Positions 52,145 to 61,848 of a DNA stretch of 64,000 bases are shown here, piece by piece. Every line of letters begins with the position of its first letter. Position 1 is the first letter of the stretch. The notes beneath the pieces were generated by a model that made no database searches, was not told the origin of the DNA, and saw only the letters and a list, made by a program, of their open reading frames with translations. A program made the position numbers and the translations under genes. This DNA is from Saccharomycopsis phalli (Eukaryota > Ascomycota > Saccharomycetes > Ascoideales > Saccharomycopsidaceae): positions 930,001 to 994,000 of the forward strand of contig CP073217.1 of the NCBI GenBank assembly GCA_020342235.1. The letters run 5' to 3'.

Positions 52145-55100
52145 TGAAGAATAGTAAAAGTAAATATAAATACACAAAGAAAGGTAAGAAGTGAATTGAA
52201 ACGCCCAGCGAATATAAAGACGGGTGGGATCGAAGTAAAAGTGAAAATTCGGTTGTGAGATCAATGGAAATTCAATCAATATTTATAACTCCCTCACCTA
52301 GTATCTGTCGATTCGTAGAGTGCATAGACCCACAGGCAATTAGGGGGGATATGCAATCCCAGGTACGCAACGTTTCAGGCTGGAAGACATGTGTTTTCAC
52401 ATAAATAATTTCAATTCCAAGGGGGCGACAGCCACTATGGAGTGGCGGATGGGACCACTGATGGCCATGATTTCAAATCTTAACGCGTTGCCACTGAGTG
52501 GCAATGGTACCGGCCATTTTTCCCTTGGCAAAAGGTCGCTTCTCAGCGCCACCCACGTCGTAAACCGTATCAAATACAGTCAATCTCGACCATGTCGATC
52601 AAACCTTGGTAGGTAGACACATGGTTGCAATCACAAATCAATATTCCGCTTGACGCATGAAGCTTCCTACTACTGAAAATCCTCACTCGTGTTGAAATGA
52701 TTGGCCCAATCCCAGTCACCTAATGCAGTACGGCAACCTTGCAAGGTACCTGCTAAACGGGTACTGGAGAGTGTAATTTACAGCCACCAAACGTACATTG
52801 CCCTGTTGAAGATCGCTCTTGGTCGATGGCTAGCAAGGTATAGTGTTTCATTTTTAAATCTTAACCTTGTTCCCTGGTAATTACACCGTCGTCCTTCGGT
52901 ACGGCCCTACAAAAGAAATGTGCGGGCTTCACACGAAAAATTCTCTTGTCCCTGCCCTCTGACAACCGTATTCATTCCGCAACTTTCATTGCTGCGATAT
53001 GCTGTCTGACTTGACATTACTGCACAATCACTCGGCCTTGTGCTCGCATTTCTTTTTCCCACTAGCAACAAGCACCGTGCCCAATTCGCTTAAAGTCGTG
53101 GTGCTGCGTGGCGGCAGGTTCTCGCAAAGGCTTGTATCCTCACAAAGTAATTGCAAAACGTTCACCGTTCTAGATTGACATTTATCAATGTGAAACAATC
53201 CGCAACGCTCGACTGCCGTCCATGGCAGTAAAGGGTATCAAGTACACTGACGCGTGCAGCGGCCGTTACACGCACTAAATCTTGTCTCTTGGTCTGTCAA
53301 CTAACTAAGGTTCTATCCACACTTGGGACTAAATTAGCACAAAAATAATATACACTGATAGTCGCTAAGCTCCAATAGTGTGCCTAGAAAGCTTAACCCG
53401 TCTCCTCCTCGCGCGTGTATCACTTGTTCTTCCACCATGTATGCTAACTACAGTCACATTCCGCGAGACCTAGACATGGCTGTACAAAGTGCCGGGATAA
53501 TGTAACACTGCCAAAATGGGGAATATTACTCTGTATACACACAAAGTTCACCTGCATGAACTCCAGGTGTGATATAACAATAGGTATTAATAGCCGTTGG
53601 ACTTGGCCTGCGACTATGCTGCTTGCATATAGACAAATGAAATATTTGTTTCGAAAGCTTCCCTAGATCCAGGCTAATTTCTAGAACGATCCAGCTTCAT
53701 CCTCACCGAGGCAGGCATCCCATTGTGGCTACACTCCAAAGCTTATCCGTCAATCTCAGACACTGTTCCACATCTACCTCAAATAATTGACCAACATTTC
53801 CACTGGAAACTCAACGTGAGACATTTCAATTCACGTACTTCCAAACACCACACCGGGTCTTTTGTATAGAGACTGCTAGCTGTTTCTCGCCTAAACCTAA
53901 TTCATCAACTCTAACCTCTTCAGCAGGTAGTCAGATTCCCATGCTCTGCGAGCTCGCATGATGACTTGGTATGTATTTCTGCTTTGAGAATAGCGTCCAC
54001 TGTTTGTATTCTTCTGTCTCTTTTGCTTTTTCCATTTGGGTTTTTTTTTTCTTCGGTGCAGCATCCTCCACTGTATCACTGAACATAGTCTTTCCTCTTT
54101 TGGATTTAAAGGCAAACATCACACCGTGACATCAACTATAATCTCTGTACATTCGTGAAAGTGGTACCGCTAGTCCGTTTTAGGGTCCGGGGACGGGTTC
54201 AGTTGAAGCTTCTCTCCCTGTCATACCGGTAAACCTGCCTTATTGTTTCCTCTGTCAGAATACTACAGCCTCATTCAGGTATTTAGCCGGCTCGCTTGAC
54301 AGACTTTCGCCTTAGCCTGTTTACCAGCATTATTGCCTCGAATTTCACTGTATTGTAGATTCCGGGTTGAAATGTATACACAAATTTTCTCGCTTGCCAC
54401 AAGAGATTCCGCATTTGTCACCACAGAATAAATAATTCTACATTTATGAAGTTGTTATAATTTGCTGTTGATTGGTTTGGCGAATTAGACAGACTAGTCA
54501 TACTGGACATGGTGCAAGGCTGCGTCATTGGTCTTGGTTTGAACTAGTTGTAAATACAAAAGAGACTTGAAACCTGATCTTGCGGACATGAGTCAAGACT
54601 ATACAATACATCAAGCAAGATTATACAATACATCAGGCAAGATTTATACCGATGGATCTCAGTTTGGCAGGAAACCACTTTTGACTTGGCCATTTTACAG
54701 CCTTGATTACAACTATGATTTCTACGCCTCTTGTACATGGAAATTATTAAGAAAATATTAAAAGTTGATTTACCACCTTGTGTTTTGATAAAACATTTGT
54801 GGATATTTATTTCCATGTCCCATTTGACATTCCTATCACGTTATTTCCCGCAGTAAAGATAAAACTTGCCCTCTTTTACTCAACGACAGCATTGGTAATA
54901 TCACAAATAGGTAAGCTGTCATCACTTGATTATACCGACGTGAATCATGAATTACTTCACAACAGTTGTAGTTAATGTGTAATGCGTAAGTGACTTTAGT
55001 CACATGTCGAACATTAGTGTGGAACAAGTCACCACGAGTTAATCAGTGCCAACTGAATGAATAAAATAAATATCTGAAAATAAAAGCCCAATAAGATAAG

Positions 55101-55880
55101 ATATTTATTTTTAGACTATATCTATACTAGGCTTTATAAAACAAGATTGATATTTCACCGTCTATAAAGGACGGCACCCCAAAATGGCAGTCGAGAAAAC
55201 CTTTGGATAAAACTTTTGGCCGATTCTAAAATTATTTGATTCAAGCCACGGTCCTAATTGCCGATGATCATTGTTGCTGTAATGGTTTAGCTGTCTAAAA
55301 CAACCAGTGTAATTTTATAAGCGAGTGGTCAGCTTTTGCGTCTGTAAAGAGGCGGTGAGCTTGCGCTATGATTGCAAAGTCTTTATATATTGTTTCCTAA
55401 AAATCCCAACAGGAAAATATTTCTCTCAACGTTCTTTGATCCGAGTGAGAATAACAAAGTCCGTGTAATATCATGTCTAGGATATGTGTTGGTAAATAGC
55501 TAAAATGTTTCTTGAATATTGAAAGAAATCAAAGAGGTTAAAGAGGTTAAAGAAGTAAGAAGCTAAGAAGTTAAGAAGTTAAGAAGTTAAGAAGTTAAGA
55601 AGTTAAGAAATAAGGTAGTTAAGAAGTAAAGTAGTAAAGAAGTTAAAACCAACTTTCATTTCATCCTATAACATATTGAGTACATTTCCAGTGCGTTTCA
55701 AGGACCACATTGTAGCGTAATTTAATATTTAATAAATTAAATGGGACCGGCGACTAAGGATTTGAAAGGTTACAGGAATCAGCACTACAGTCCTCATACC
55801 CATCCACTTGAAACCATATGTGCATACATGTTGGAAAGCGTATGCATAGGGCTATGAAAAAATAATCTTGAGTATAATAC
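52145..55880. other. 3.7 kb gene-free block between HAC1 and AIM36
   Basis: This is the largest interval without a supported gene. The first 2 kb (to about 54.3 kb) has moderate base composition and no repeats; the last 1.5 kb is clearly AT-richer. A 9-bp unit, GAAGTTAAG, repeats at about 55545-55645. Small frames around 53897-54122 are Lys-rich and unconvincing. It must contain the HAC1 and AIM36 promoters. A centromere, a long leader or a non-coding RNA is possible, but none is shown. Confidence 0.5.
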
Positions 55881-56552
55881 ATGTTGCGAAGCCTATTGTT
55901 TAAGAACCGAGTCATCCAGAATCAACTCCGATTCCAATCGACCAAAAACGCGCCCAAGCCCAAGTCCGGACTAAAGTTTCAATATTTTGTGGCTATTGGG
56001 GTGTTTTCGTACTTCTTGCTCAGTGAGACTGTCAAGCGACTCGATGGAAACAGACCCAAGAATAACTTCTCGGAGGAGGAGTACAAGCGGATTCAAAACG
56101 GTCTCAAGCGAAAAATGAAATTGTTTGCGGACGACTCTGTGGATGTGTTTCTTGTTCCTACAAAGGGCATTGAAATCGTCGACGCTGATTCGTCGACCAG
56201 AGTGCTCAATGTGGACCAATTGGTGAGTGCGCAGAAAGACGACATCGATTCCAAGTACGGAGCTCTTTTGAAGGAATGCGATGTTTTTGAGCGAAAGGTG
56301 CCCGTGGGAACATATACGTCGATAATCGAGGACAAGTTGAGATCGATGGAGGGTCCGATTAAGAGGGTGATTGTGGTGGGTTTCCCGGACAGTGTAAATG
56401 AGAGTATTAAATTTGAGGAGAAGATATCCACAGTGAGCCGGGTACTTAATACTACAAAGGAGAAGTCGGATCTTATAAGCTACTTTGAGACTGTTGATAA
56501 GGTGAAGGAGGTCTCGGCACGAGGGAACAAGATTGCGGCGTCGGACGTTTGA
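55881..56552 (+). CDS. AIM36: Mitochondrial inner-membrane protein Aim36 (Fmp39)
   Basis: The 223-residue protein has a basic, Ser/Gln-containing N-terminus ending RFQSTKN, a typical mitochondrial presequence. One membrane segment (FVAIGVFSYFLLSETV) is followed by the motif RPKNNFSEEEYKRIQNGLKRKMKLF, quoted in part as NNFSEEEYKRI, closely parallel to NKPKTTLSEEEF in yeast Aim36. The conserved C-terminal part contains VVGFPDSVNESIKFEE and SYFETVDK. Family role: loss alters mitochondrial DNA inheritance; the biochemical role is unknown. The length is slightly under S. cerevisiae Aim36 (255), mostly in the presequence. It is convergent with TIF34. Confidence 0.87.
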   Translation: MLRSLLFKNRVIQNQLRFQSTKNAPKPKSGLKFQYFVAIGVFSYFLLSETVKRLDGNRPKNNFSEEEYKRIQNGLKRKMKLFADDSVDVFLVPTKGIEIVDADSSTRVLNVDQLVSAQKDDIDSKYGALLKECDVFERKVPVGTYTSIIEDKLRSMEGPIKRVIVVGFPDSVNESIKFEEKISTVSRVLNTTKEKSDLISYFETVDKVKEVSARGNKIAASDV

Positions 56553-56595
56553 CCGACGCGAACATGTAAATAGTCTCATAATATTTATTACTAAA

Positions 56596-57656
56596 TCATG
56601 CTATACTCGAGCCTGCTGTAAGCTCCACGTCGTACTTAAAATCAAAATAACTCTTGTCAAAGTGGTGCACTCTGACAATTCCGTCTTCCGCACCAGAGGC
56701 ATAGGTGGTGCCGTTTGGATGGATCGCCACATAGTTCAACGGTCCGAAATGGCCGGCCACACGGCCAATCTCGTCGCCAAACACCTTGTGGAAGAACCGT
56801 GCCTCGAACTTACCCTGTCTTGCACTGGTGGTGGTGACGTCCTTGGCATCTTGACCACCTCCCAAGATCACAAAGTCCTTAACTGGGGTAATTGTAGCAC
56901 TGTTGACTGGGGCGTCGGTCTCAAAGGTCTTCAAGACGGCGAAATCGTCGACGTCCAAGATCTTGGCGGACTTATCCTTGGACGAGGTGATGAAGTACAT
57001 CTTGTCGCTGGAAAACTGCAAGTCAGTGATTTGTGCGGCATGAACGTCATCGAGCTTGGCAAGAAACTTCCCGGTGGCTCCGTCATACTTTGAGAGAGTG
57101 CCGTTCACGTGGCCCCCGATGATGTATTTGCCCAAGTACGAGTATCCGACAATCAACACCTTGTCAAAGCCTTCCATGGTAGGAATCTCAATGTTTGGGG
57201 TGGTTGTCTGGTTGCGCAAGTCCTTTCTATTTATAGGGAACGTCAATATGGTGCCCTTGTGGCCCATTACCTGGTCGGTGACCAACAAAATCTCGTCCTT
57301 GGTTGGGTGGAACTCGACTCGCCGGACCGGGGTCTTCAAGCTCCAGGTGAAGAGGCATTCTCCGGTCTGGACGTCCCACAACTTGGCACTAAAGTCCGCA
57401 GACCCAGTGACAGCCAACCGGGTGTCTGGTGAGCAGTCAATCGACCAGATTGTACCGTTGTGCCCTTGCAAAGTGCCGAGCCGTTCGCCGTTGAACGAGT
57501 ACCAGACAGAGGCGACTTTATCCTTGGAGACAGTGAAGATCAAGTCTCCCTCCCGGTTGAATTTAACCTGCGTGAGAGCACGCTCATGCCCTATACTATT
57601 TTGTCAGTATTTGTCCCGTTTGTCCCGCCTCTTACTTACAGCATAATGGGTCTCAT
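56596..57656 (-). CDS. TIF34: Translation initiation factor eIF3i (Tif34), one intron
   Basis: Exon 1 is 57640-57656 (17 nt, MRPIM plus CT) and exon 2 is 56596-57595. The 44-bp intron has GTAAGT donor, TACTGAC branch site and ATAG acceptor. The 338-residue product starts [19 protein letters not shown], as eIF3i does, and shows a seven-bladed WD propeller. Visible are [47 protein letters not shown] and [15 protein letters not shown] (partial quotes). Without splicing the conserved first blade strand is lost. Family role: core eIF3 subunit binding eIF3b and eIF3g during scanning. Its start is 89 bp from the divergent SNU23 start. Confidence 0.95.
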
Positions 57657-57745
57657 GTTGATGTGTGACTTTGCACGGCCAAAATTTTTACCTGAAAAAC
57701 TCTGCACACGTGATACAAAATCCCCAGGCTGCACTGGGGGGTTTT

Positions 57746-58348
57746 ATGGGTCTGGAGTTGAATTCCGTAAACTCGTACGGACGCAAGACATGGAATAAGG
57801 ACGAGTATATAAAAAAGGCAAACGGGCGCCGCAACGACGAGGGGCGCGGAGACACGCCCGATATTCCAACGAAGCGGGACATTGCCCTGCGGAATGTCAC
57901 CATCGACTTCACTGCCAACTTGAACCGCAAGCAGCTTGTGAGTCAGCTGGCACTGGTTTCTGTGCACCGCGGGAAGAGCTCGGGGTTCTATTGCGAGGTG
58001 TGCAACTTGACGTTCAAGGACAACTTGACGTTCTTGAACCACATCAACAGCCCACAGCATCTTGAAAAGTCCGAGTACAAGACGGCGCACTTGAATAAAC
58101 ACATTACTGTAGCGAACATACGAGACAGGCTCAAACAGGTGTACGAGCGGCAGATGAGAGACGCGGAAAAGGAGAACGAAATGAAGGTGTATGACATGAA
58201 GCAACGGGTGTTGGAACGGCAACGGTTTGACGCGGAGCAGCGGGCCAAGAAAAAGAAAAAACGGCAAGCTAAACGGGCCAAGGTCGCCGAGCTGGGCGAC
58301 GACGAATTGAGGGCGCAAATGGGGTTTAGTAGTTTCGGGACTAAGTAG
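57746..58348 (+). CDS. SNU23: U4/U6.U5 tri-snRNP zinc-finger protein Snu23
   Basis: The 200-residue protein starts at ATG 57746. YGRKTWNKDEY near the N-terminus matches the FGRRTWDREEY opening of Snu23. A matrin-type zinc finger follows, with C83, C86, H99 and H105 inside FYCEVCNLTFKDNLTFLNH. A Lys/Arg-rich coiled coil comes next, and the ending is RAQMGFSSFG, equal to the MMGFSNFATS tail of the family. Role: tri-snRNP component released at spliceosome activation with Prp38 and Spp381. Codons upstream of the ATG stay open for 27 triplets but contain no ATG. It shares an 89-bp promoter with TIF34. Confidence 0.92.
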   Translation: MGLELNSVNSYGRKTWNKDEYIKKANGRRNDEGRGDTPDIPTKRDIALRNVTIDFTANLNRKQLVSQLALVSVHRGKSSGFYCEVCNLTFKDNLTFLNHINSPQHLEKSEYKTAHLNKHITVANIRDRLKQVYERQMRDAEKENEMKVYDMKQRVLERQRFDAEQRAKKKKKRQAKRAKVAELGDDELRAQMGFSSFGTK

Positions 58349-58388
58349 ACACACGAATCATATATTACTCTGTAGTGCTACACAAAGA

Positions 58389-58623
58389 TCAGCCCGACTT
58401 GAGCTTGGCAGCAGCCTCGGCGGCCTTTCTTGCATCGGCTAGAGGTTAGTCTGGATTGGTCGTCTACGAAACAGCGATGCTTACCTGCGGCTTGCTTTTG
58501 GCGCAATTTCTCGGCGTCGTTTTCCATCCGTTTTTTGGGGTCGCCCGTTTGCTTTTTCTTCTGGGCCAGTTGCTTTTTCAAATTCTTTTCTCTCGCCTTG
58601 TCTCGTTGGTTGCCTCTTGTCAT
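58389..58623 (-). CDS. SERF/4F5 small basic protein (YDL085C-A-like), one intron
   Basis: Exon 1 is 58485-58623 and exon 2 is 58389-58438. The 46-bp intron (58439-58484) has GTAAGC donor, CTAAC branch site ending 6 nt before the CTAG acceptor. The 62-residue product reads MTRGNQRDKAREKNLKKQ, then DPKKRMENDAEKLRQKQAA and DARKAAEAAAKLKSG. This is the whole SERF family (MTRGNQRDLAR core). Family role: small, highly charged, helical protein that modifies amyloid assembly and binds RNA; in yeast it is uncharacterised. Ignoring the intron gives a wrong 81-residue protein with a foreign C-terminus. It is divergent from the BUG1-like gene with 85 bp between starts. Confidence 0.9.
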
Positions 58624-58708
58624 TTGTACCGGAGAATAAATTTGCTGGCATTAGAGGTGACTGGCACGTGATGCTGCCCGACAAACGGCGGATCGCGTTG
58701 GAGACAAC

Positions 58709-59733
58709 ATGGCTGAATCAGAGAATATTGAGAGTGAGTTGACCAAGGAGGAGAAGCTTGAGGCGGCTAGAAAGAAGGTGAGTAGGACTGGGTTTGGGCT
58801 GGCTAACGGTAGTTTGAGAAGTTGAAGAAGAAGAGCAAGAAGAAGGGCAAGAAGGAAGCCAAAGGAGATGAGGAGAAGGTGGAAGCTAAAGTAGACAAGG
58901 AGGAGGCTAAAGTAGAGGAAGAAGCCAAAGGAGAAGCCAAAGGAGAAGCCAAAGGAGAAGCCAAAGGAGAAGCCAAAGGAGAAGCCAAAGGAGAAGCCAA
59001 AGGAGAAGCCAAAGGAGAAGCCAAAGGAGAAGCCAAAGGAGAAGCCAAAGGAGAAGCCAAAGGAGAAGCCAAAGGAGAAGCCAAAGGAGAAGCCAAAGGA
59101 GAGAGCAAGACCAAAGTTGGTGAAAAGTCAACCAAGGAAATCCCCAATGCAAAAAACGTCGAGGATAAAACCACTGGTGCAAAACAGCAGATTGACGACT
59201 TGTTTGCCAATGACGAAAACAATACAGAGTTGGACTCCATCTTTGACAACTTGGACGTGAATAAAGAGCCAGAAGAGCCAATCAGCATAAATCCAAATGC
59301 CAACGCAAATCCAAGCTCCAGTACCAATCCAAGTGCCAACGAGGACCAATTGCTACGGCTCAAGAGCGAAAACGAAAAACTCCAGGCCTCATTGACGGCA
59401 CTAAAGGACGAAAACACCACCCTCAAGTTTGAGCGCATGGAATTGCAAGAAGAAATCGAAACCCTCAAGGAGACAATCGAGGAGTTGCGATTGACTGCCG
59501 GAAGCAAACGTGTCGACTTCCCAAAGGGCTCTGATGACGACGAGTCAGAAGTATCGCTTTCTCCCGGCCCACCGGTTATGCACAAGCGGACATCGATCTA
59601 CGGGGCGTACCAGCCACAGCACCAGCCATATTCGTACGAGCAGGTGAAGCAGGAGTTGGAAAAGTGGAAGAACTGGGACTTGGATATGCGCCAATGGCGG
59701 TCGGTTGGGTCCGGCCCAGTGGTACAGGTGTAG
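58709..59733 (+). CDS. BUG1: Golgin-like coiled-coil protein (Bug1-like) with EAKG minisatellite, one 35-bp intron
   Basis: Exon 1 is 58709-58777 (23 codons) and exon 2 is 58813-59733. The 35-bp intron has GTGAGT donor and GGCTAAC branch site ending 5 nt before TAG. The 329-residue product opens with an amphipathic, Lys/Glu/Ala-rich helix (EEKLEAARKKFEKLKKK), as in Bug1 and GM130-type golgins. It then has 15 identical EAKG units, an acidic linker, a coiled coil (about 205-265) and a conserved-looking C-terminus, WKNWDLDMRQWRSVGSGPVVQV (quoted as WDLDMRQWRS and GSGPVVQV). Family role: Bug1 pairs with the GRASP protein Grh1 on early Golgi and COPII membranes. The name rests on the two termini. 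Reading through the intron would stop after 16 codons. Confidence 0.6.
58921..59100 (+). repeat. Perfect 12-bp coding minisatellite, 15 copies (EAKG)
   Basis: GAAGCCAAAGGA is repeated 15 times over exactly 180 bp with no substitution, in frame, coding (EAKG)15. Degenerate KVEAKVDKEEAKVEE-like units precede it, hinting at the seed from which it expanded. Confidence 0.97.
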
Positions 59734-59757
59734 TTAAATAGTATATACATGCCTATC

Positions 59758-60234
59758 TTATCTAAATCTACAAAGAGCCATCCCCCCCAAGTTGCGGGCC
59801 GCAGTTTCCTGGAGATCCAACACCTCGTTGTTCTCCAACTTGATCAAAAACGTCTCCGCCGGCTGAACTGGCTTGATCTTCCGCACATACAACCCGCCAG
59901 CAAGAGCCTTGATCTCGGTCGGCGACAAGTTGACCCGCAAGTTTGGCTTGGAAATCAACGACATGTGCCGCAAAACCGGCTCATTGTTCCGGTACTTCAA
60001 CGACAACCACAATCGGCGCGTAGAAATATTGTCTGGCGTGGTTTCCACCGGGTTTCCTGGCTCGTCTGGCGCGCTGTCGGAGCCCTTTTGTACCGATGAA
60101 ATGAACCCCTGTTTGTACAAATTTAACGCCACATTCAAGTGCAACCGGGTCAACGGGATCTTGGCCACACTCAAGTTCGCCTTGGTGCAGTTTTGCAAAT
60201 GACTGCAAACGTTTGCTAAGTGGACCAACGACAT
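59758..60234 (-). CDS. MRPS8: Mitochondrial small-subunit ribosomal protein S8
   Basis: The 158-residue protein starts at ATG 60234 (MSLVHLANVCSHLQNCTKA). The bacterial S8 fold is visible: the N-terminal helix with LANVCSHLQN, NVALNLYKQGFISSV, LWLSLKYRNNEPVLRHM, then a C-terminal half with ISKPNLRVNLSPTEIKALA and GGMALCRF at the end in place of the bacterial GGE-L-VW. Yeast Mrps8 is 155 residues. An in-frame extension upstream has no ATG. It is divergent from TPP1, with 56 bp between start codons. Confidence 0.92.
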   Translation of the reverse strand: MSLVHLANVCSHLQNCTKANLSVAKIPLTRLHLNVALNLYKQGFISSVQKGSDSAPDEPGNPVETTPDNISTRRLWLSLKYRNNEPVLRHMSLISKPNLRVNLSPTEIKALAGGLYVRKIKPVQPAETFLIKLENNEVLDLQETAARNLGGMALCRFR

Positions 60235-60290
60235 TTGAGTGTCTGGAAATTTCAAAACTTTTTTTTCAGTCGCACGCACCCCCCAAAATC

Positions 60291-61022
60291 ATGCCCCGCG
60301 ACATTGCCAATATGATTCCCCACAAGGTCGTAAAGACGGCCCTGAAAAAAGTAGGTTCGAAAATCACGCCAGAGGCATTGGAAAAATGCGTCTCCGGCTT
60401 CAAATGGACGTTGGTGCCCCATCTTATAACCGTGCTCCCAAAGACCAGACCCCAATTAGGTCCAGACAGCATAATAACGGCATTCGACTTGGATGGCACG
60501 CTTATAAAGACCAAGTCGGGCAGAAAATTCGCCTCTGGGCCCCATGACTGGAAGTGGTTCCATGATTCCGTGCCGCAGAAGCTCCTACAGGCATCCAAGG
60601 ACAGTGACATGGTGGTGATTTTCACAAACCAGGGCGCCCTCTTGGCAAAGGATGACGCAAAATCGTACAAGAACTTTAATGCCAAGCTTTCTAATATTTT
60701 GGACGTTCTCAAAATCCCCAATATCGGGCTATATGCTGCCCCAAAGGTCCCAGCAGCCTTGAAACATGCGTACAAGAACGACAGTCCGTTTACGAAAAAC
60801 AGAAAGCCGGAGACGGGGCTCTGGCTTCGGTTTCTTGATGACTGTAAAGGGCCGGAGTCGCTGGTGGATTTTGGCCGGAGTGTGTATGTTGGCGATGCTG
60901 CCGGGAGAAAAGGTGACTTTAGTGACAGTGATTTGAAGTTTGCCGAGTCGGTAGGGCTCAAGTTCCAGACGCCCGAGGAGTATTTTACAATGGAAGATAG
61001 AGTGACTGATGAGGGTAGTTGA
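60291..61022 (+). CDS. TPP1: DNA 3'-phosphatase Tpp1 (PNK phosphatase domain)
   Basis: The 243-residue protein starts at ATG 60291. HAD-type phosphatase motifs are all present: motif I AFDLDGTLIKTKSG (D66, D68), motif II VVIFTNQGAL, the NRKPETGLW element and motif III VYVGDAAGRKGDFSDSD. There is no kinase domain, as in yeast Tpp1 (238 residues) and unlike mammalian PNKP. Role: removes 3'-phosphate from DNA strand breaks so repair synthesis can begin; nuclear. The start is supported by a short, T-rich 56-bp shared promoter with MRPS8. Confidence 0.93.
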   Translation: MPRDIANMIPHKVVKTALKKVGSKITPEALEKCVSGFKWTLVPHLITVLPKTRPQLGPDSIITAFDLDGTLIKTKSGRKFASGPHDWKWFHDSVPQKLLQASKDSDMVVIFTNQGALLAKDDAKSYKNFNAKLSNILDVLKIPNIGLYAAPKVPAALKHAYKNDSPFTKNRKPETGLWLRFLDDCKGPESLVDFGRSVYVGDAAGRKGDFSDSDLKFAESVGLKFQTPEEYFTMEDRVTDEGS

Positions 61023-61848
61023 GGGTAGTTGATGGATAAAGAATTTGGTGTAATATAATAACTAAGATATGTGGTGAAATAGCTGAAATGTATTTACTAA
61101 ACTATTCAAAAAAAACCAGGCATTTGACTATTGATGGATGGGAATAATCATGTGTGGAGTGATTTTATCAATGGTGAATATAGCTAGGCAATTTTGAATA
61201 GTTTTGTACTTGATGTAATAATTGGCATGTTAAACGTGCCAGACGGAAAGTTGGCAAACGATTAAACAGAGTCAAATGTAGATTTGTAAAATATTTTTGG
61301 AAATATAAACCTCGATAATTACATGGTGATGTTTGAAATGTGTTGATGGTCATTACAGTTGGCTGTACTGAAGATTGACAAATCCATCAAACGATAGTGT
61401 AAAGAATCAAATATTGATTGTCAGTATATGATTTAACATAGACCAGTAGAATGTTCCAAGTGATGTGTAAATGTCTTGGTACATTAATCTTAGCATTGGA
61501 ACTACTCTACGTCTGTATAACGCTACTCTATGTCTATATAGAGCAACTCTACGTCTATATAAAGCAACTCTACGTTGTATGGAGCAACACCCATCCTGCC
61601 ATTTTCCATTTCCTCCGATTTATATCCAAAAATCAGCACTTCCCCACTCATTGCAGGATAAAGATCCGGCTGGACCGTGCCATCTACACATGTATAAATA
61701 GGCCGACTTGTCTATTTCTAAGCAAATATACTCCACCCAATTCACCAACACGCATCTTACTATAGTACAATGTCAATAGACAAATCTCATCCGCACCACA
61801 ATGGAGCACACCCAATGCCTTGACCTACAGTCTGGCGCCGCCACCACA
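61023..61848. other. Convergent AT-rich spacer with TCTATATA repeats
   Basis: An 826-bp gap. Three to four irregular 21-22 bp units of the AGCAACTCTACGTCTATATA type lie at about 61500-61585. The short frame around 61451-61765 is made of them and is not called. Nothing else is recognised. Confidence 0.55.

Noticed and set aside
53897-54122. Two overlapping 63-72 codon frames in the 3.7 kb gap
   Set aside because: They are Lys/Arg-rich in both frames because of an A-rich tract; there is no recognisable domain and no good start context.
58803-59585. 260-codon minus-strand frame opposite the BUG1-like gene
   Set aside because: It is mostly the reverse of the 12-bp repeat (SPLA units) and has no independent features.
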